Assembly (NCBI GenBank): GCA_007376185.1
Contig: VMFS01000005.1
Location: 1 to 46,617, forward strand
Length of the DNA: 46,617 nucleotides
DNA from: Parcubacteria group bacterium Gr01-1014_30
Lineage (GTDB): Bacteria > Patescibacteriota > Minisyncoccia > Minisyncoccales > 2-12-FULL-40-12
Direction of reading: 5' to 3'
Part shown: positions 36,786-46,617 of the stretch, piece after piece
How the letters are laid out: each line of letters starts with the position of its first letter
How positions within the stretch are numbered: the first letter of the stretch is position 1
Program-made: the position numbers and the translations under genes
The notes under the pieces: model-generated
Database searches by the model: none
What the model was told of the DNA's origin: nothing
The model's input: only the letters and a program-made list of their open reading frames with translations

Positions 36786-37678
36786 ATGGAGTCCTTGCAA
36801 AACATAAAATCGCGCCTTCGCGCAGTTCGCAACATCGGGCAGATTACCAAGGCAATGGAAGTTGTGGCCGCTACTAAAATGAGGAAAAGTCAGGAAATAG
36901 CTCTCAGGACTCGCCCTTATGCTTTCAAAGCGCTTGAACTTTTGAGCAAACTTAGCCGCTTCTCACCTCTGGAAACGGCTTTGACCAAAAAGCGGCAGGT
37001 TAAGACAACTTTACTCGTTGTCATTGCTTCTGACCGCGGTTTGGCTGGCGCTTTCAACACTCAAGTATTTCGATCAGCTGAAAAGCTATTCAAAGCCGAC
37101 AGTGTTTACGCGGCCGTGGGAAAGAAAGCAGGAAAGTTTATTTTGAAAAAAGGTTTATCTTTGGTTTCCGGTTTTCAGGGTTTTGGCGATTTTGTGAGAT
37201 TTGAAGACATAAAGCCCTTGGCCGACTTTGTCATAGACGGGTTTAAATCGGCCAGGTGGGACCGTGTAGTTACCGTGTCAATGCATTTTCGCACGGCTTT
37301 AAAACAAGAGATGGTAAACCAGCAGGTTCTTCCAGTTGACTTTGAAAAAATTGAGGAGACCGTAAAGGCAATAGTCCCGGAACACGGTAAGTACGCAGAA
37401 TCTCTACCAACTACCAACTACAAACTACAAACTGCAGGCATTGACTACCTGTTTGAGCCTTCTGCCAAAGAAACGCTTGAAATGCTCATACCTCATTTGG
37501 TTAAAATGCAGATTTATCATTTGGTGCTGGAGGCAAATGCGTCTGAACATTCCGCAAGAAGAGTGGCTATGAAGCAGGCCTCTGACAACTCAGACGAGCT
37601 TTTTTCCGCTTTTACCCTTCAGTACAACAAAGCTAGGCAGGAAGCAATCACCAAAGAAACGATTGAAATAACGTCAAC

Positions 37679-37691
<13 letters not shown>
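36786..37691 (+). CDS. atpG: ATP synthase F1 subunit gamma
   Basis: NIKSRLRAVRNIGQITKAMEVVAATKMRKSQ; SDNSDELFSAFTLQYNKARQEAITKE. Confidence 0.96.
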
Positions 37692-39368
<1,677 letters not shown>

Positions 39369-39372
<4 letters not shown>

Positions 39373-40538
39373 ATAAGAATTTCATTGTACGTTTTCTCGT
39401 ATTCAGACACCATTCTTTCAGCGGTAAACTTTTCTTCAACAAGGGCTCGGCAATTTTCTCTCAATTCAAGATAATCTTTTTTAGGCATACCGTATATTCT
39501 TTTTACTGCCTCAACCATACCGGCAATGCCGGTTTTTTTAATCAGCCAGTTTCCTCTGACGTCTTTTGGCGAAGAGTTGACGATAAATCCGGTTTGACCG
39601 TCTTTTACGATTTCTGGCACAGACCCTCTGGCAAAAGCGACAACTGGGGTTCCGCAAGCCATTGATTCTATCATTACTAGACCAAATGGTTCTTCCCATT
39701 GTATAGGAAAAACTGTTGCTTTTGATCTGCCGTAAAAAGAAGGGACCTCGCTTCTTTTCACAGTTCCGTGATATTTTATCTTTCCCTCGCTTCTTTTGAC
39801 CTTCTCCATTATGCGGTCTTGGACATAATTTCTGTCCAATTCTTCCATAGAAAAGGCTCCAATAATGTCCAGCTTTTTTTGGGCTTTTTCGACAACTTCA
39901 ACGGCCTCTCCAATGCCTTTTGTCTTTTTCAATCTTCCAGTAAAAAGTAGGTTGTTCCCACCTTTTGCCGAAAAGGGGAACCTTGCCAGTTCCAGGCCGT
40001 TGTAGATGGTTTTCGTAAACTTGAGACCAGGGTAAGATTTTCTTTGGTAGTTTGATATGGAAACAAAGTAGTTCTCCTTTTTTCTAAACAACTTTTTGAG
40101 CCGACTTTCTAATTCAGGATACAAACAAATGCCGTGCACAGTGAACACAAATGGAGTATCAACTTCCTTGGCAACAATGAGTTCTGCCAAAGGATTATTT
40201 GTATGCACATGCACCAAGTCAAACTTTTCTTTCCGGCAGGCCTCAATGAGCCGCAAGTAAATATCCATCTGCAAACTCATTATCATTGTTGTTCTCAAAC
40301 TGGGGTTGGCAATGCTGTAAAGCTCGTTTCCTGAGATAATGGACCGAAAGGGGTTGGTGGAAGTAAAAATTTTTTTTACTTTTATGGTAGAACTCTTGGG
40401 GCACAGAAAAAAAACGTCATGCCCCCTTTTTTTTAAAATTAAAGCCAATGGCACACTCACATTGGCATCTGCTCTTATTAAATCTTCTGGCGGAGGAATC
40501 GGCTGGATGTCGCTTATGTTGGTGAAAAGTATTTTCAT
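39369..40538 (-). CDS. GT4-family glycosyltransferase
   Basis: LLFTGRLKKTKGIGEAVEVV; PIQWEEPFGLVMIESMACGTPVVAFARGSVPEIV. Confidence 0.9.
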
Positions 40539-41839
40539 ACCTTGCCGCCGATTAGTTGGCTATATATGTTAGAAATCTGTTCAGCTATTTTTTTCCAGGA
40601 ATAATTTTCTACAACGTTTTTATAGCCGTTTTCCGTTAAAGTTTTTGCCAGCTCAGGGGACTTATGAATTTTAAGAACTTTTTCTTTCAAATCAACAGGG
40701 TTTCTTGGTTGAAACAGGAGGCCGTTTACGTTATCTTGGATTATTTTAGCCAGTCCGCCGACGTTAGAGGCGATGATAGTGGTTTTACAGGCCATGCTTT
40801 CTAGAGTCACCAGACCGAAGGGTTCGTAGTAAGATGGTACCACAAGCGCGTTGGCCGAGCAATAAAAAAGATGCAAGCGGTTATTGTCAACGCAGCCAAG
40901 AAAATTGATAGTATTTTCCATGCCAAGGTCTCCGACGATTTTTAAAAGCCGCTGATATTCTTTGAAGTCATCTGTGTTTTTCTGGCGACCGTAGATTTTG
41001 CCCCCTATTATTAGAACTTTTAAGTGTGCAACTTCGCTTTTTAATAGATTGGCAGCGTGTATAAGCGTTCCAATGCCTTTTCTCCACTCCAGACGTCCCA
41101 CAAACAAGATAATAAGCTCTTTTTCTGGCAGAGCGAGTTTTTTTCTGGCTTCCTGGCGGGAGACTGGAGAAAATATTTTTAAGTTAACGCCTCCTGGGAT
41201 AACCTCTATTTTTTCCTCGAAGGTCTTGTATTGTTGTTGTAAAAAAAGCTTTTCCGAGCTGGACAAGCTTATTATTGCGTCGGCATGTTTGCTTATTTCT
41301 TCTTCAAGGGACAACCTTTTATCAAAAATGTCTTTGCCGTTGTTCTTGTAAGAGTATTGCTCTTTTACCTGCAGACGAATTTTGCCAAGAGAGTGAAAAT
41401 TCTGCAAAAAAGGAACTGAAAACTGCTTGCTGGCTTTCGCGGCCAGCCAACCGCCGTCCCAGTAATGTCCGTGGAACAAGCTATAGGAGTTTTGACGGTT
41501 GATAAACTTAAGAAAGTTTTCGTATAACTCAGGCAGAAAGTCAAACAATAACTTTCTGCTGATGTACTTTATTGGCCCTCCTTGCAGTCGGATTAAACGG
41601 GAATTTCTGCCAATCAAAGATACTGATTTTTTGTGACGGCTGTCCAGCCGGGCAAAAGCATCAATAGACCAGCCATTTTTATCCAACTCCCGTAAAAGAG
41701 AATTAACATAAACAGCTTGGCCTCCGCTTTCTTGGGCTCCCAGTTGGGCTAGCGGGTCGTCATGGCAAAACATTGCCACTCTTTTGCGCAGAGGACTTTT
41801 ATCTGGCGCTGGCTCTGATTCTGAAGATGTTTTCTCCAT
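40535..41839 (-). CDS. GT4-family glycosyltransferase (sucrose-phosphate-synthase-like)
   Basis: GAQESGGQAVYVNSLLREL; LFVGRLEWRKGIGTLIHA; PSYYEPFGLVTLESMAC. Confidence 0.9.
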   Translation of the reverse strand: MEKTSSESEPAPDKSPLRKRVAMFCHDDPLAQLGAQESGGQAVYVNSLLRELDKNGWSIDAFARLDSRHKKSVSLIGRNSRLIRLQGGPIKYISRKLLFDFLPELYENFLKFINRQNSYSLFHGHYWDGGWLAAKASKQFSVPFLQNFHSLGKIRLQVKEQYSYKNNGKDIFDKRLSLEEEISKHADAIISLSSSEKLFLQQQYKTFEEKIEVIPGGVNLKIFSPVSRQEARKKLALPEKELIILFVGRLEWRKGIGTLIHAANLLKSEVAHLKVLIIGGKIYGRQKNTDDFKEYQRLLKIVGDLGMENTINFLGCVDNNRLHLFYCSANALVVPSYYEPFGLVTLESMACKTTIIASNVGGLAKIIQDNVNGLLFQPRNPVDLKEKVLKIHKSPELAKTLTENGYKNVVENYSWKKIAEQISNIYSQLIGGKV

Positions 41840-41927
41840 CTTAAAAACCCCCGTTTATGGGGAAATTATCATATTTTAACTTTTGCCACCAAATATGTCA
41901 ACTCTTTAAATTTTTTCGCATTTATGA

Positions 41928-41933
41928 TATAAT
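41928..41933 (+). promoter_or_regulatory. Extended -10 TGATATAAT, 8 nt before the dnaG ATG
   Basis: Direct reading. Confidence 0.5.
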
Positions 41934-41941
41934 ACATATGT

Positions 41942-43663
41942 ATGGCAAGCTCGCAGGTTGCCGAAATCAAAAACCGTCTTGACATCGTTGAACTAATCGG
42001 CTCTTACATAAAACTCCAGAAAGCTGGAGCCAATTTTCGGGCTCTCTGCCCTTTTCACTCGGAAAAAAGCCCGTCGTTTTTCGTTTCGCCCTCGCGCCAA
42101 ATCTGGCATTGTTTTGGAGGTTGCGGGCAGGGCGGCGACATTTTCAAATTTATAATGCTGATTGAAGGCGTGGAATTCGGCGATGCCCTGCGTCAGTTGG
42201 CTCAAAAAGCCGGAGTGGTTTTAAAAAGAGAAAGCCCGGAATTGCGCACTCAACGCCAGCGGCTTTACGAAATTTGCGAGCTGGCAACTTTGTTTTTTGA
42301 AAAGCAGTTGGAAGAACAAAGGAGCGGAAAGTTAGCCAAAGAGTATCTTCTGAGGAGGGGCATTAACGAAGAGTCAGTCAAAAAATGGCGCATAGGTTGG
42401 AGCCCAGAGGTTTGGCAAGGACTTTCCGATTTTTTGGTGAGCAAAGGGTTCAGCAGAGCAGAGATTGAAAAAGCAGGGCTTTCCGTTAAAAGCGACAAAG
42501 GATCTTTTTACGACAGATTTCGCGGCCGCATAGTTTTTCCGGTGTTTGATTTGAGTTCTCAAGTAGTCGGCTTTGGCGGCAGGGTTTTTGCTTCGTCCGC
42601 CGAAGCTTTAGCGAAGGCGGAGAAAGAGCAAGTTGCAAAATACGTTAATATTCCCAATACTTTGCTTTACGATAAAAGCCGGATTTTGTATGGTTTGGAC
42701 AAAGCCAAGCAAGACATCAGGCAAAAGCAAGAGTGCATACTCGTTGAGGGTTACACCGACGCCATTTTGGTTTCTCAAGCAGGCTTTCCCAATGTTGTGG
42801 CGGTTTCGGGCACAGCTTTAACTCCTTTTCATCTAAATATCCTTAAAAGATATTCAGAAAACCTCTTAACGGCTTTTGACATGGATTTTGCCGGAGATTC
42901 CGCCACCAAAAGAGGCGTTGATTTGGCTCAGGAGATGGGTTTTAACATAAAAGTTCTGCTGCTGTCGGAAGGTTCAGACCCAGCCGATATTGTCGCTCAA
43001 GACGCGGGACTCTTTTCAAAACTCTTGCAGGAGGCCCGTTCAATACTTGAGTTTTATTTTGAAACAACTTTTTCGCGTTTTAACCCGGCTTTGCCCGAAA
43101 ATAAAACAGCGATTTCCAAACTTTTGCTCCCAGTCATTAAAAGAATTCCCAACTCCATTGAGAGGTCTTTTTGGGTTAGAGAATTGGCGAGGCGCCTTGA
43201 AGTGAGAGAAGACGATGTGCTGGAAGAGTTAAAAAAAGTCGGGCCAAAAAAATACGACCGAGTTCCAGAAAATCAGGAGACCACTGTCGTACATCAAAAA
43301 TCGCGCCGAGAACTTTTGGAAGAACAACTTTTGGCGCTGGCGTTTAAGTTTCCCGAATGCCTAAAATCGCTTGACCAAGAGGCCCAAGTCGTTCTTGCCG
43401 ACTTAAAACACAGAGTCGAGGCGCAGCAAGAGTATTTTAACTATATTTATTTGAAAGCCGAAGTGGAAGAACTGCAAAAAAAAGATGCCCTGCCCGAAAT
43501 TCAGTTCTGCCTGAAAGAAATCAAGTGTTTGGACATTAAAAATGAACTGGGGCAAATTTCCAGAGAGATAAAAAAGGCGGAGCAAGAAAGAAACATTCAG
43601 AAAACGGCTGAGTTGACCAAGAAGTTTGACCGAATAAGCAAAACAATGATTCAGCTAACGTAA
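41942..43663 (+). CDS. dnaG: DNA primase
   Basis: CPFHSEKSPSFFVSPSRQIWHCFGGCGQGGDIF zinc finger; TOPRIM VEGYTDAILVSQAG. Confidence 0.97.
   Translation: MASSQVAEIKNRLDIVELIGSYIKLQKAGANFRALCPFHSEKSPSFFVSPSRQIWHCFGGCGQGGDIFKFIMLIEGVEFGDALRQLAQKAGVVLKRESPELRTQRQRLYEICELATLFFEKQLEEQRSGKLAKEYLLRRGINEESVKKWRIGWSPEVWQGLSDFLVSKGFSRAEIEKAGLSVKSDKGSFYDRFRGRIVFPVFDLSSQVVGFGGRVFASSAEALAKAEKEQVAKYVNIPNTLLYDKSRILYGLDKAKQDIRQKQECILVEGYTDAILVSQAGFPNVVAVSGTALTPFHLNILKRYSENLLTAFDMDFAGDSATKRGVDLAQEMGFNIKVLLLSEGSDPADIVAQDAGLFSKLLQEARSILEFYFETTFSRFNPALPENKTAISKLLLPVIKRIPNSIERSFWVRELARRLEVREDDVLEELKKVGPKKYDRVPENQETTVVHQKSRRELLEEQLLALAFKFPECLKSLDQEAQVVLADLKHRVEAQQEYFNYIYLKAEVEELQKKDALPEIQFCLKEIKCLDIKNELGQISREIKKAEQERNIQKTAELTKKFDRISKTMIQLT
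42596..42621. repeat. In-frame TCCGCC...GGCGGA hairpin in dnaG
   Basis: TCCGCCgaagctttagcgaaGGCGGA encoding SAEALAKAE in an expanded loop. Confidence 0.6.
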
Positions 43664-43726
43664 GTTAGGGATTGAACGTTGACAAAAAAATAGCGGAATT
43701 TGTTGAATGGTAAAGGAGATGAGGAA

Positions 43727-44818
43727 ATGAAGCGAGGAGAGACGTCGCGAATTGAAAGGTACTTGCGTGATTTCAGGGAAAGGTTTGAACCTTTCTTAAC
43801 TGGATGGTTGGAAAGAGAGGTTGTGCGTTTGACTGAAGTTGACAGGATTGGCAGGGTTATGGCCGAGGCCATCAGCGAGTTCACCCTAAGAGGCGGAAAG
43901 AGAATCAGAGCCGCATTGGTGAATATTGGTTATAGTTTGGCAGGAGGCCTTGACGCTTCCAGGATTTTTCTGGCATGCGTGGCTTACGAACTGCTCCACG
44001 CTTACTTTTTGATCCAAGACGACATTGCTGACAAAGATTACACGCGACGGGGCAGACCAACCGTTCACCGTAGATTCCAGGAAATCTACTCTGAGATACT
44101 GAGCCCTCTTTCGGAGGAGGAGAGGGAGCATTTTGCCAACTCGATAGCGATGTTTGACGGCAACATATGCCGTTCCATGGCTTTTAAGGCACTTTCAGAG
44201 CTTGACTTCAGCACCGAGCTAGTTCTCAAAGCCGTGAGGCATTTTGGCGCTCTTGATGAGAGCACGAATGTTGGACAAGTGGTGGACATCTTGGCGCCGC
44301 TTAAGGCAGGGTTTATGGAAAAAGGCGTTATGAAAATCGCCCAACTTAAGACGGCAAGATACACCATTGAAGGGCCGTTGCAGCTTGGAATGATTTTGGC
44401 GGGAGCTGGCGATGAACAGTTGCGCCAGATCAGCGATTACGCTATACCAGTTGGCGAAGCTTTCCAGATTAGGGATGACATTTTGGGGGTCTTTGGTTCA
44501 GAAGAGGAAATGGGGAAACCCGTTACTTCCGACCTTGAAGAGGCAAAAAAAACTTTGCTAACGGTTTTTGTTCAGCGAAGAGGAGGAAGGTTTTGGAAGA
44601 AACTGTCTCCTGTGCTTGGCAAGAAAGGATTGACTCTAATGGAGCTTAAGGAGGCGCGGGCGATTTTCAGAAGCTCCGGCGCCCTTAGGGAAGCAGAGGT
44701 GTTTGCGTGTAAGTTGGTTGAAGAAGGGAAGTCGGCCCTTGGACGTTTGAGTCTGCCTGAAGAATTTAAGGCATTGCTTTCGGAACTCGCCGATTATCTG
44801 GTCGCCAGGAGGACTTAA
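43727..44818 (+). CDS. Polyprenyl synthetase (trans-isoprenyl diphosphate synthase)
   Basis: LIQDDIADKDYTRRGRPTVH (DDxxD) and IRDDILGVFG; RBS AAAGGAG before ATG 43727. Confidence 0.93.
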   Translation: MKRGETSRIERYLRDFRERFEPFLTGWLEREVVRLTEVDRIGRVMAEAISEFTLRGGKRIRAALVNIGYSLAGGLDASRIFLACVAYELLHAYFLIQDDIADKDYTRRGRPTVHRRFQEIYSEILSPLSEEEREHFANSIAMFDGNICRSMAFKALSELDFSTELVLKAVRHFGALDESTNVGQVVDILAPLKAGFMEKGVMKIAQLKTARYTIEGPLQLGMILAGAGDEQLRQISDYAIPVGEAFQIRDDILGVFGSEEEMGKPVTSDLEEAKKTLLTVFVQRRGGRFWKKLSPVLGKKGLTLMELKEARAIFRSSGALREAEVFACKLVEEGKSALGRLSLPEEFKALLSELADYLVARRT

Positions 44819-44822
44819 GGAG

Positions 44823-45341
44823 GTGGTGATGACAAGCCGCCGAAAAAAAAGATTTGCAAGGACTGTTGTGAACTTCTTGGCACAGCTGTTCCCATTCTTT
44901 ACCAAAAAAAGGGGGGTTGCCTTGATTGTCAGGAACCAGATAGGGTTAATTCTTGTGCTTCGGGAGCTCGAAACAAAGCCTGAAATTGGCAAGCATGCCG
45001 GAATGTTTTCAATTCCAATGGAGACGGTTGAGCCGGGGGAGCATGACGTTCAGGCTATTAAGCGGCTTATTGAAGAGGAATTGCCCGGCTTAATCTCAAA
45101 AATCAAAGTTGTGCAGACGAGATTTGGTCTTTATAGAGTCGGCCACCGCACTTGGGCCACACTTTATACTGCCACTGCTTCCGATGACTCCTTGCCCGAC
45201 CCACAAGCCGTCGGCGTTGCCGGACACCAGTGGGTTTCCCCACCAGAAGCGTTGGCCTTGCATTTGCGCAGAGGGGCCAGAGAAATGATTGAAGATTACA
45301 TTAGTGGGCGTTCGTTCGTAGTACGTCGTAACTGCCGTTGA
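44823..45341 (+). CDS. Nudix-like hydrolase
   Basis: MFSIPMETVEPGEHDVQAIKRLIEEELPGL, a degenerate Nudix box. Confidence 0.7.
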   Translation: MVMTSRRKKRFARTVVNFLAQLFPFFTKKRGVALIVRNQIGLILVLRELETKPEIGKHAGMFSIPMETVEPGEHDVQAIKRLIEEELPGLISKIKVVQTRFGLYRVGHRTWATLYTATASDDSLPDPQAVGVAGHQWVSPPEALALHLRRGAREMIEDYISGRSFVVRRNCR

Positions 45342-45345
45342 ATAT

Positions 45346-46152
45346 TTAAAGCAACACAGTTGTTCCTTTCACCGTTTGACCGATTAACACTTTACTTATG
45401 AGATAAGGCCTTTGTCCGTTAAACACAAAGGCCTTCTTATTTTTTAGGAATGCTAGTTGCTTCAACTTACCTGGCATTTGTCCCGAAACGTCGTTTGCTC
45501 CCATTTTTTCAATAGCGCCGTGTTTTTTTATCAGCGAGTTAAGTTCTTTTCGGTCAAGAAGTTTCATAGGTCTTTCGCTTCTTGACGGCGGAAAATTTTT
45601 ATAAACACCCTCAACGTCCGTGGCGAAAAGAATTTGAGAGCTCTTGATTTTTTTGGCCAGGATTACGGCTATTTCGTCAGCTGAAAGAATATAAACTTTG
45701 TCGCTTCCGCCCAAAACCAAGTCGCCGCCCAGCAGAGGCGTACCTCCTCTTTTGACGATTGTTTCAAGGACGGAAAAGTTTCTCAAAATGGTTTTATCTC
45801 GCTGCCTTTCAAACAAAGAGCTTGTTTGCAGGGGGACCAAAGGCAGGCCTGTTTCTGCAAATATTTTGGCAATTTGGTTGCCGAGGTTTCTTAAAGTTGT
45901 AATAACTTCGGCTATGTTCCTCAAAGAGTAGGTTTCAATTTTGCGATTTTTTAACTTGTACTTATAAACAAGCGGATGGCCGAAAGATCCTGCTCCATTC
46001 AGCAGAATGAGCTTCAGCTTCGGTTTTTGCCTTAGAGCGCCGGCGATTTGTTTAGCGGTTTTTTTGACAAATGCAGTTTTCAAAACTGGTTTGCCGAGTT
46101 TTTTTTGGGTGATAATACTTCCGCCGAGCTTGAGAATTATGGTTTTTGGCAT
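45346..46152 (-). CDS. Isopentenyl phosphate kinase (amino acid kinase family)
   Basis: IILKLGGSIITQKK...LILLNGAGSFGHPLVYKY (GAGSFGH), GDLVLGG, ATDVEGVYKN. Confidence 0.82.
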   Translation of the reverse strand: MPKTIILKLGGSIITQKKLGKPVLKTAFVKKTAKQIAGALRQKPKLKLILLNGAGSFGHPLVYKYKLKNRKIETYSLRNIAEVITTLRNLGNQIAKIFAETGLPLVPLQTSSLFERQRDKTILRNFSVLETIVKRGGTPLLGGDLVLGGSDKVYILSADEIAVILAKKIKSSQILFATDVEGVYKNFPPSRSERPMKLLDRKELNSLIKKHGAIEKMGANDVSGQMPGKLKQLAFLKNKKAFVFNGQRPYLISKVLIGQTVKGTTVLL

Positions 46153-46159
46153 CAACTTA

Positions 46160-46165
46160 ATTATA
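46160..46165 (-). promoter_or_regulatory. Extended -10 TGATATAAT on minus strand, 7 nt before ATG 46152
   Basis: Direct reading. Confidence 0.5.
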
Positions 46166-46211
46166 TCATGATTTGATATTACGGCCGTAACCTGCTAATA
46201 TACAAAAGTTC

Positions 46212-46617
46212 ATGAAGAAATCTAAAAAGCCAAGAAAGATTGGCGCCAAAAAGTTAAAGAAAAGGATCTCAAAACGCAAACCTCGCAAGAAAGTTGTTTC
46301 AAAAAAAGCGGCGCGCAAGAGTAATCCAAAAAAAAGAAAAAGAGTGATCCGCCGGGGACCCCGAAGTAGAGCAGGCTCACTACGGGGCAGGGTTTTTTCG
46401 CCGGAAAAAGTTGCAGAGCTTGTTGACAAAGGAAAGGAAAGGGGCTTCGTTACAATGGCTGAAATCTTATATTTCTTTCCCGAAATGGAAAAAGACGTTC
46501 AAGGTCTGGAGAACTTGTACGAGGTTTTGGAGAAAGGCGGCGTTGAAGTAAAAGAAACAAAGGGATTTTTGCAAATCCAAGAAGAGTCGGGCAAGAAAGC
46601 CGCAAAAGTACTGGAAC
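46212..46617 (+). CDS. rpoD: RNA polymerase primary sigma factor, N-terminus (region 1.1), truncated by window end
   Basis: Translation MKKSKKPRKIGAKKLKK...VAELVDKGKERGFVTMAEILYFFPEMEKDVQGLENLYEVLEKGGVEV; follows the dnaG locus. Confidence 0.75.
   Translation, partial: MKKSKKPRKIGAKKLKKRISKRKPRKKVVSKKAARKSNPKKRKRVIRRGPRSRAGSLRGRVFSPEKVAELVDKGKERGFVTMAEILYFFPEMEKDVQGLENLYEVLEKGGVEVKETKGFLQIQEESGKKAAKVLE
46359..46387. repeat. In-frame hairpin CCCCGaaGTAG...CTACGGGG in the rpoD N-terminal tail
   Basis: Direct reading; resembles the hairpin at 25071-25105. Confidence 0.6.

Overview
The window looks like a chromosomal segment of a Patescibacteria/CPR (Parcubacteria-like) genome; this is inferred from gene content and protein style, and the standard genetic code fits. 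Left to right it contains: an accessory island of membrane-anchored Cys-motif paralogs with a nucleotidyltransferase and a toxin-antitoxin pair; divergent uvrC/uvrA; groESL with a CIRCE-like operator; a two-component pair and type IV pilus cluster; a cohesin/FN3/dockerin surface-protein cluster; lemA-htpX; tRNA-Ser(GGA) with a palindrome and a GIY-YIG gene; a CopG-RelE pair and a PD-(D/E)XK-like protein; a propeller-like surface protein and a Hint-domain protein; an MFS transporter; an AlkA-type glycosylase; the F-type ATP synthase operon atpBEFHAGDC; two GT4 glycosyltransferases; dnaG, polyprenyl synthase, Nudix and isopentenyl phosphate kinase; and the 5' end of rpoD. The most unusual signal is a dense population of nested palindromic elements at gene junctions and, unusually, in frame inside conserved genes. 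uvrA carries two copies of one 70-bp identical palindromic segment exactly 1140 bp apart in the same frame, which resembles Rickettsia palindromic elements. A second strong candidate is a roughly 128-nt multi-hairpin element present twice, upstream of htpX and of atpE, with conserved core strings and two hairpins whose sequences differ while pairing is kept. Other notable points are a palindromic insertion beside the groESL CIRCE operator with a possible 7-bp target duplication, recurrent -10 boxes 7-8 nt upstream of ATG (probable leaderless mRNAs), and a split dnaG/rpoD locus carrying isoprenoid genes. All assignments come from reading sequence and the supplied translations; no searches or folding programs were run.
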